Below are positions 18,333-22,214 of a DNA stretch of 22,214 bases, in pieces. Where the stretch lies: positions 17,029 to 39,242 of the forward strand of contig CADEDU010000058.1 of the NCBI GenBank assembly GCA_902826155.1. The letters are read 5' to 3'. Source of the stretch: an uncultured beta proteobacterium (GTDB taxonomy: Bacteria > Pseudomonadota > Gammaproteobacteria > Burkholderiales > SG8-39). Both the position numbers and the translations under genes were made by a program. Positions within the stretch are counted from its first letter, which is position 1. Each line of letters opens with the position of its first letter. The notes below the pieces were generated by a model, which saw only the letters and a program-made list of their open reading frames with translations, was not told the DNA's origin and did no database searches.

Positions 18333-18354
18333 CGGCTTGCATCGGTGCAAGCCG
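18333..18354. promoter_or_regulatory. Perfect dyad in the divergent VWA / exported-protein intergenic region
   Basis: cggcttgca (18333-18341) and tgcaagccg (18346-18354) are exact inverse complements around a 4-nt tcgg spacer. The element lies 103 nt from the VWA start and 111 nt from the exported-protein start, with no T-run on either side. It could be a dimeric repressor operator or an RNA hairpin. A shorter palindrome ccgatcgg (18322-18329) is next to it. Confidence 0.5.
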
Positions 18355-18464
18355 GCTCAGGAACGCGCCCCGGTAACGCGTAGGATCCGCGTGCGATGCG
18401 CGTGCGTGTCCGGGTCCGCTACCGCGGGCGAATCGCCAATCGGCCAAGAACAAGAAGACCATCG

Positions 18465-19268
18465 ATGCTCGATTCAACTCGCTCAGCAACACGATCGGCC
18501 GTGCGCACGCGCGCACGGGTCGCATCGATCTGCGCCCCAATCTTCGCCTCGCTCGCTGCTGGTCCGGCGCTCGCCGCCCCGGAAGAGATCAGCGTATTCG
18601 GCAGCGACATCCAGGCCAGCGGCACGCTCGGCCTGGCCGTCCACGCGAGCTACGTGCCCTCGGGTCTACGCAGCGCCGAGTACGACGGCCAGCGCGTCTC
18701 GAACCGCACCAGCCGCGTCATGCCCGAGATCGCGTACGGCCTGGGCCGAGGCTGGGAAACCGCACTGCACTTCCCGCTCGCGCGCAGCGGCGGCGAATTC
18801 TTTCGCGCCGACGGGGTGAAGTGGCGTTTCAAGTATGTGCCCGAAGGATCAGCCGACACGCAGGGGCTGTTCTGGGGCGCGAACGTCGAGTGGGCATGGC
18901 TCAGCCGCCGGCTGGCGGAGTCGCCGCATGGTTTGGAGTTCAAGGCGATCGCGGGTTGGCGCGCCGGCCGCTGGCTGCTGCTTGGCAACGCCAACGTGCG
19001 TCGTGCGTTCGGCCGCGACGCGGCGCATACGTGGTCGCTCGAGCCGAGCGCGAAGCTCGCCTACGAGATCAACGACGGACTCAGCATCGGCATCGAGCGC
19101 TACCACGACTTGGATCGCGTCTCCCGCCCGCGCTCCACCGAGCACGTGCACTACCTGGTCACCGATTTCAACGTCAAGGGATTCGCCGTGAACTTCGGCG
19201 TTGGTCGCGGCAGCGGCGAGGGCGCCGACAGGTGGGTGATAAAGGCTATCGTGGCGATCCCCTGGTAG
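18465..19268 (+). CDS. Exported beta-strand-rich protein of unknown function
   Basis: 267 residues. The N-terminus is Arg-rich (1-18) and followed by a hydrophobic stretch SICAPIFASLAAGPALAA, a probable Sec signal peptide cleaved near 37-38. The mature part alternates polar and hydrophobic or aromatic residues (LGLAVHASYVPSG, WRFKYVPEG, VEWAWLSRRL, FNVKGFAVNFGVGRG) and ends in AIVAIPW. A terminal aromatic residue is typical of outer-membrane beta-barrels. ATG 18465 is chosen because it puts the signal peptide at the N-terminus; the frame is open further upstream to 18396. No named family is recognised, and its function cannot be told from its neighbours. Confidence 0.7.
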   Translation: MLDSTRSATRSAVRTRARVASICAPIFASLAAGPALAAPEEISVFGSDIQASGTLGLAVHASYVPSGLRSAEYDGQRVSNRTSRVMPEIAYGLGRGWETALHFPLARSGGEFFRADGVKWRFKYVPEGSADTQGLFWGANVEWAWLSRRLAESPHGLEFKAIAGWRAGRWLLLGNANVRRAFGRDAAHTWSLEPSAKLAYEINDGLSIGIERYHDLDRVSRPRSTEHVHYLVTDFNVKGFAVNFGVGRGSGEGADRWVIKAIVAIPW

Positions 19269-19302
19269 GTCGCGGCGAAGCGCGCTCGCGCAGGCGCTAG
19301 GC

Positions 19303-19794
19303 TCAGGCCTGCTCGGCGAGCAACTGACCGATCGTCACACCCAGGGCGATATCGTCGAGCGCGCCGAATGCGCTGGCGGCGATGCGACCACGCCGGTCGA
19401 TCAGGATGGTCGTCGGCGTGCCGCGCATGGCATACGCCGCCATGGTCCTGGGCAGCGGCGCCTGACCATCGTAGGCATCGATGCCGATCGGAAACTCCAA
19501 CCGGAATTCGTGCACGAACGCGCGCAACGACACCGGCTTCATCGCCTCGTGATGCTCGAACACGGTGTGCAGGCCGAGCACGACGAAATCGGCATCACGC
19601 ACGCCCTGATGGATGCGCTGGGTCTGCGGCACGCCATGCATCACGCAGCCCGGACACAACATCTGGAATGCGTGGATCAGCACCACCTTGCCGCGCAACG
19701 CAGCCAGCGTGATCGGCTGCTCCGCGTTCAGCCACTCGGAGACGGCCAGTTCCGGCGCAACGGGTCGCTCGACGCGGGACGGGTCGGTACTCAC
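19303..19794 (-). CDS. Thioredoxin-fold redox protein with CPGC motif (TlpA/peroxiredoxin-like)
   Basis: 163 residues with the thioredoxin-like layout: RGKVVLIHAFQMLCPGC (35-50, active-site pair C47/C50), then VVLGLHTVFEHHEA, FPIGIDAYD and the cis-proline region MRGTPTTILIDRRGRI (near 124-140). No signal peptide, so probably cytoplasmic, unlike periplasmic TlpA. Expected to reduce a thiol, peroxide or disulfide partner. The start is a GTG at 19794, 10 nt downstream of the amidohydrolase stop on the same strand, so the two genes are probably co-transcribed. No functional link between the two is evident. Confidence 0.83.
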   Translation of the reverse strand: MSTDPSRVERPVAPELAVSEWLNAEQPITLAALRGKVVLIHAFQMLCPGCVMHGVPQTQRIHQGVRDADFVVLGLHTVFEHHEAMKPVSLRAFVHEFRLEFPIGIDAYDGQAPLPRTMAAYAMRGTPTTILIDRRGRIAASAFGALDDIALGVTIGQLLAEQA

Positions 19795-19804
19795 GGCATC
19801 GCCG

Positions 19805-21481
19805 CTACGAGCGCAGCACCACGCCTGACTTCGAGCTGGTGAGCGCGCCGTTCTCGTACACCGATGCGCCGTTGACGATGGTGTGGAGCACGCCGCGTGA
19901 CGGCATCACCATGCGCTTGGCACCGCCGGGCAGGTCGTAGCGACGCTCGCCGCGATTGGCCGAGCCGATAGTGGCCGGATCGAACACGGTGATGTCGGCA
20001 GCCAGCCCCGGCGCGAGGCGGCCGCGGTCGGTGATGCCGAAAAAATCGGCGGGATCGGACGTGAGCCTGCGCACGCCCTCCTCGAGCGACAGCACGCCGC
20101 GCTCGCGCACCCAGGTGCCCAACAGAAAGGTCGGGTAGCCCGAATCGCACAGCATGTCGACGTGCGCGCCACCGTCCCCCAGCCCGATCAGGATGTCGCG
20201 ATTGACCAGGATCTCCTTCATCCGGTCGACGCGATTGTTGAAAGTAGCGAGCGTGAACTCGATGTCCAGATCGTCCTGCAGCGTGAGATCGAGCAGCGCA
20301 TCAACAGGGTCCTTGCCCAGCGCGGTGGCGATCTCGGCCACCGTCTTGCCCTCGTACTGCTTGAGCGAGGCGGCCTTCACCTCGTGCACGGTCACGCGCG
20401 ACCAGTTGCCGAACGTGGCGGGCTTCTTCAGGTCTTCACGGAACGCGGCGCGAAACGCCGGATCGCGATACACCGCTGCCTGCGCCGCCTTCGACTTGTC
20501 GGCGAACACGCGGTTCCACGACGGAAACGCCGCGAACGGGAACGGACTGCGCATGTTCAGCTCGCGCGTGAGCGGCAGCGGCGAGGTTTGCGGCCGCGCA
20601 CCGCGCGCGATCAGCGGCGCCGCCTTGCGCAGGGTGTCGCGCACCGCCTCGGATATGTCGTCGCGATCGAACATCGCGATGAATGTCACCGGGCGCCCGC
20701 TCGCGGCCAGCAGCAACTCGAGCACGTCGTACTGCTCGTCTTCGAGCACCGCGATCTGGCGCGTCAGCGCGACTTCGATCGCGCCCTTTTTCTTCGCCTT
20801 CAGCACACCCGCGTACGCCCGCAGCTCGTCAGGACTCGCATTGCGGCAGGCGAGCGGCCGCCCGCCGTAGCCGATGTGCTGATTGAGCACGGTGCTGGAG
20901 AAGCCGAACGCGCCGGCGTCCATCGCCTGGCCCAGCAAGGCGCCGATGCGAGCCGTCTCTTCGGCGTTGGCTGCACGCTCCATCGATGCCTCGCCCATCA
21001 CGTAGTGACGAAACGGCGTGAGCGGCGCGAGGAACGCGAGATTCAACGACGGCGCGCGACGTTGCGCGGCATCGAGAAACTGCGGAAAGGTCTCCCAGTC
21101 CCAGGTGATGCCCTGATTGAGCACGTCGAACGGGATCGCCTCGACGTTGACCAGATCGTGCATCGCGACTTCGCGATCGGCCGGCTTGCACGGCGCGATG
21201 CCCACGCCGCAATTACCCATGACCACGCTGGTGACGCCATGCCAGGGCGATGGGGTGACCGCGCCGTCCCAGCAGATCTGCGCGTCGTAGTGCGTGTGCG
21301 GGTCGATGAAGCCCGGTGCGACCACGCAGTCGGACGCATCGATCACGGTCTTGGCGCTGTCGGTGATCTTCTCGCCGATCGCGGCGATCTTGCCGGCCTG
21401 CACCGCGACATCGCCATGACGCCGCGCCGCGCCGGTGCCGTCAACGAGAGTGCCGTTCTTGATGAGGAGGTCGTAGGCCAT
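19805..21481 (-). CDS. Amidohydrolase of the N-acyl-D-amino-acid deacylase family, with missing canonical metal ligands
   Basis: 558 residues. The fold is clear: N-terminal beta-sandwich (MAYDLLIKNGTLVDG), metal motif PGFIDPHTHYD (H62, H64), MGNCGVGIAP (C91), late GLGDGGAHVD (D436, H440), and the C-terminal ADITVFDPATIG, then VNGASVYENG. Classical D-aminoacylases have two more metal-binding histidines, in ATHxR- and ISHxK-like strands. Here the matching stretches read EVALTRQ (237-242) and TFIAMFDRDD (266-275), with no histidine. So it is either a subfamily with a different metal site or a changed activity. ATG 21481 is preferred over the longer open frame because family homology starts here. 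It is divergent from the Bug-type gene and followed by the redox gene. Substrate unknown. Confidence 0.87.
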   Translation of the reverse strand: MAYDLLIKNGTLVDGTGAARRHGDVAVQAGKIAAIGEKITDSAKTVIDASDCVVAPGFIDPHTHYDAQICWDGAVTPSPWHGVTSVVMGNCGVGIAPCKPADREVAMHDLVNVEAIPFDVLNQGITWDWETFPQFLDAAQRRAPSLNLAFLAPLTPFRHYVMGEASMERAANAEETARIGALLGQAMDAGAFGFSSTVLNQHIGYGGRPLACRNASPDELRAYAGVLKAKKKGAIEVALTRQIAVLEDEQYDVLELLLAASGRPVTFIAMFDRDDISEAVRDTLRKAAPLIARGARPQTSPLPLTRELNMRSPFPFAAFPSWNRVFADKSKAAQAAVYRDPAFRAAFREDLKKPATFGNWSRVTVHEVKAASLKQYEGKTVAEIATALGKDPVDALLDLTLQDDLDIEFTLATFNNRVDRMKEILVNRDILIGLGDGGAHVDMLCDSGYPTFLLGTWVRERGVLSLEEGVRRLTSDPADFFGITDRGRLAPGLAADITVFDPATIGSANRGERRYDLPGGAKRMVMPSRGVLHTIVNGASVYENGALTSSKSGVVLRS

Positions 21482-21529
21482 GGTGAGTCCGTTCCGGGGT
21501 CGAAGGTTGGGCGCCGCTTCGTTGCGAAC

Positions 21530-21558
21530 GTTATCACGCAGGTGCACGCCCGGGTCAC
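21530..21558 (-). promoter_or_regulatory. Probable sigma-70 promoter of the amidohydrolase gene
   Basis: On the minus strand GTGACC (21558-21553) and GATAAC (21535-21530) are 17 nt apart and each matches the consensus at four of six bases. The predicted transcript would begin near 21523, about 42 nt before the ATG. A short cgtt-gcg-aacg dyad (21520-21530) overlaps the -10 and start region. Confidence 0.4.
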
Positions 21559-21586
21559 CCCCACTGAGTCTTGCCCGGGCGATCGC

Positions 21587-21592
21587 TATACT
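21587..21592 (+). promoter_or_regulatory. -10-like element upstream of the Bug-type gene
   Basis: TATACT (21587-21592) matches the -10 consensus at five of six bases and lies 35 nt before the ATG. The sequence 17 nt upstream (CTGAGT, 21564-21569) is a poor -35. The perfect palindrome gcccgggc (21573-21580) falls in the spacer. Confidence 0.35.
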
Positions 21593-21627
21593 GCCCCCAC
21601 ACCGTCCTATCAGAGAACGAGGAGACC

Positions 21628-22214
21628 ATGAGATCGAACGCGGTTGAATCCCCCCTGCGACCAGGCAGCACAAAAGCGATAGCGGCGTGCGCGGCATTGG
21701 CGCTCGCGTGTGCATCGATGCCCGCAAGCGCGGCCTACCCCGACCAGCCGATCAGCATGATCATCGCGTACGCGCCCGGTGGCGGTACCGACATCATTGC
21801 GCGCGCGCTGATTCCGTTCGTCGAGAAGCAGCTTGGCGAAGGGGCGAAGATCAACGTGGTCAACCGGCCCGGGGCGAGCGGGGACATCGGGTTCACGGCG
21901 ATCGCCAATGCGACGCCCGACGGTTACACGATCGGCTTCATCAACACCCCGCCGGTCCTCACCACGCCGATCGAGCGCAAGGCCAACTACACCTGGCAAA
22001 GCTTCGACCTGCTGGGCAACGTGGTCGATGATCCGGGCACGTTCTGCGTGCACAACGACAGTCCGCACAAGACGCTCGCCGACATTGCCGCGTTCGCCAA
22101 GGCCAACCCCAAGGCGGTGACGGTGGGCAGCACAGGCGTAGGCTCCGACGATCATCTGGCGATGCTGATGTTCGAGCGCGCCGCTGGCGTGCAACTCACG
22201 CACGTGCCGTTCAA
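21628..22214 (+). CDS. Bug-family tricarboxylate-transporter substrate-binding protein (3' truncated by window)
   Basis: 195 codons are visible and the frame is open at the window end; complete family members have about 320-330 residues. The N-terminus has a signal peptide (about 1-36, ending PASAAYPDQP), after which YPDQPISMIIAYAPGGGTDIIARAL, NVVNRPGASGDIGFTAIANATPDGYTIG and a TVGSTGVGSDDH segment match the TctC/Bug periplasmic binding fold. Bug proteins bind carboxylates or related small molecules, sometimes feeding TctAB permeases, and are greatly expanded in Burkholderiales. The ATG at 21628 has a strong gaggag site (21619-21624). It is divergent from the amidohydrolase, which might share its regulation or substrate. 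Confidence 0.93.
   Translation, partial: MRSNAVESPLRPGSTKAIAACAALALACASMPASAAYPDQPISMIIAYAPGGGTDIIARALIPFVEKQLGEGAKINVVNRPGASGDIGFTAIANATPDGYTIGFINTPPVLTTPIERKANYTWQSFDLLGNVVDDPGTFCVHNDSPHKTLADIAAFAKANPKAVTVGSTGVGSDDHLAMLMFERAAGVQLTHVPF

Noticed and set aside
20162..21631. A 489-codon plus-strand open frame opposite the amidohydrolase gene
   Set aside because: It is Arg/His-rich and featureless, while the minus strand encodes a clear amidohydrolase.

Overview
The window is GC-rich proteobacterial DNA with dense coding on both strands. A Bug-type tricarboxylate-transporter binding protein, a Chp/Pil chemosensory cluster and a bacterial-type tryptophan 2,3-dioxygenase together suggest a betaproteobacterium, probably of or near the Burkholderiales. 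This is an inference from gene content; no rRNA or tRNA gene is visible to anchor it.

Layout. 1-65 is the 3' end of an endonuclease/exonuclease/phosphatase-family gene, followed by a repeat-rich intergenic stretch and an MFS transporter (206-1372). After a 496-nt gap, eight same-strand genes (1869-12242) form a type IV pilus-type chemosensory operon: response regulators PilG and PilH, CheW-like PilI, receptor PilJ, hybrid kinase ChpA, two more CheW-like proteins, and an uncharacterised 324-residue protein. Housekeeping and catabolic genes follow: asnS, kynA, a flavin-dependent acyl-CoA-dehydrogenase-fold enzyme, and on the minus strand an LLM-class flavin oxidoreductase and a BatA-like VWA membrane protein. 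Next come a plus-strand exported beta-rich protein, a minus-strand pair (amidohydrolase of the N-acyl-D-amino-acid deacylase family, then a CPGC thioredoxin-fold protein), and a divergent Bug-family binding protein cut by the window end.

How the main system should work. By analogy with Pseudomonas Pil-Chp, PilJ senses a signal and controls ChpA autophosphorylation through CheW couplers. Phosphate then passes from the ChpA Hpt histidine (His619) to PilG and PilH, which set pilus extension and retraction. This version departs from the textbook. PilG carries an extra N-terminal domain that looks like a degenerate receiver. The PilJ sensor region looks NIT-like. No methyltransferase or methylesterase gene is present in the operon. 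Three separate CheW-like proteins accompany the ChpA CheW domain.

The most interesting observation is a helical module of about 100 residues found three times in the N-terminal half of ChpA and twice in the last protein of the operon. It looks like an Hpt relative without the phosphorylatable histidine. That last protein therefore consists almost entirely of the kinase's accessory modules, and could be a scaffold, decoy or regulator of the kinase.
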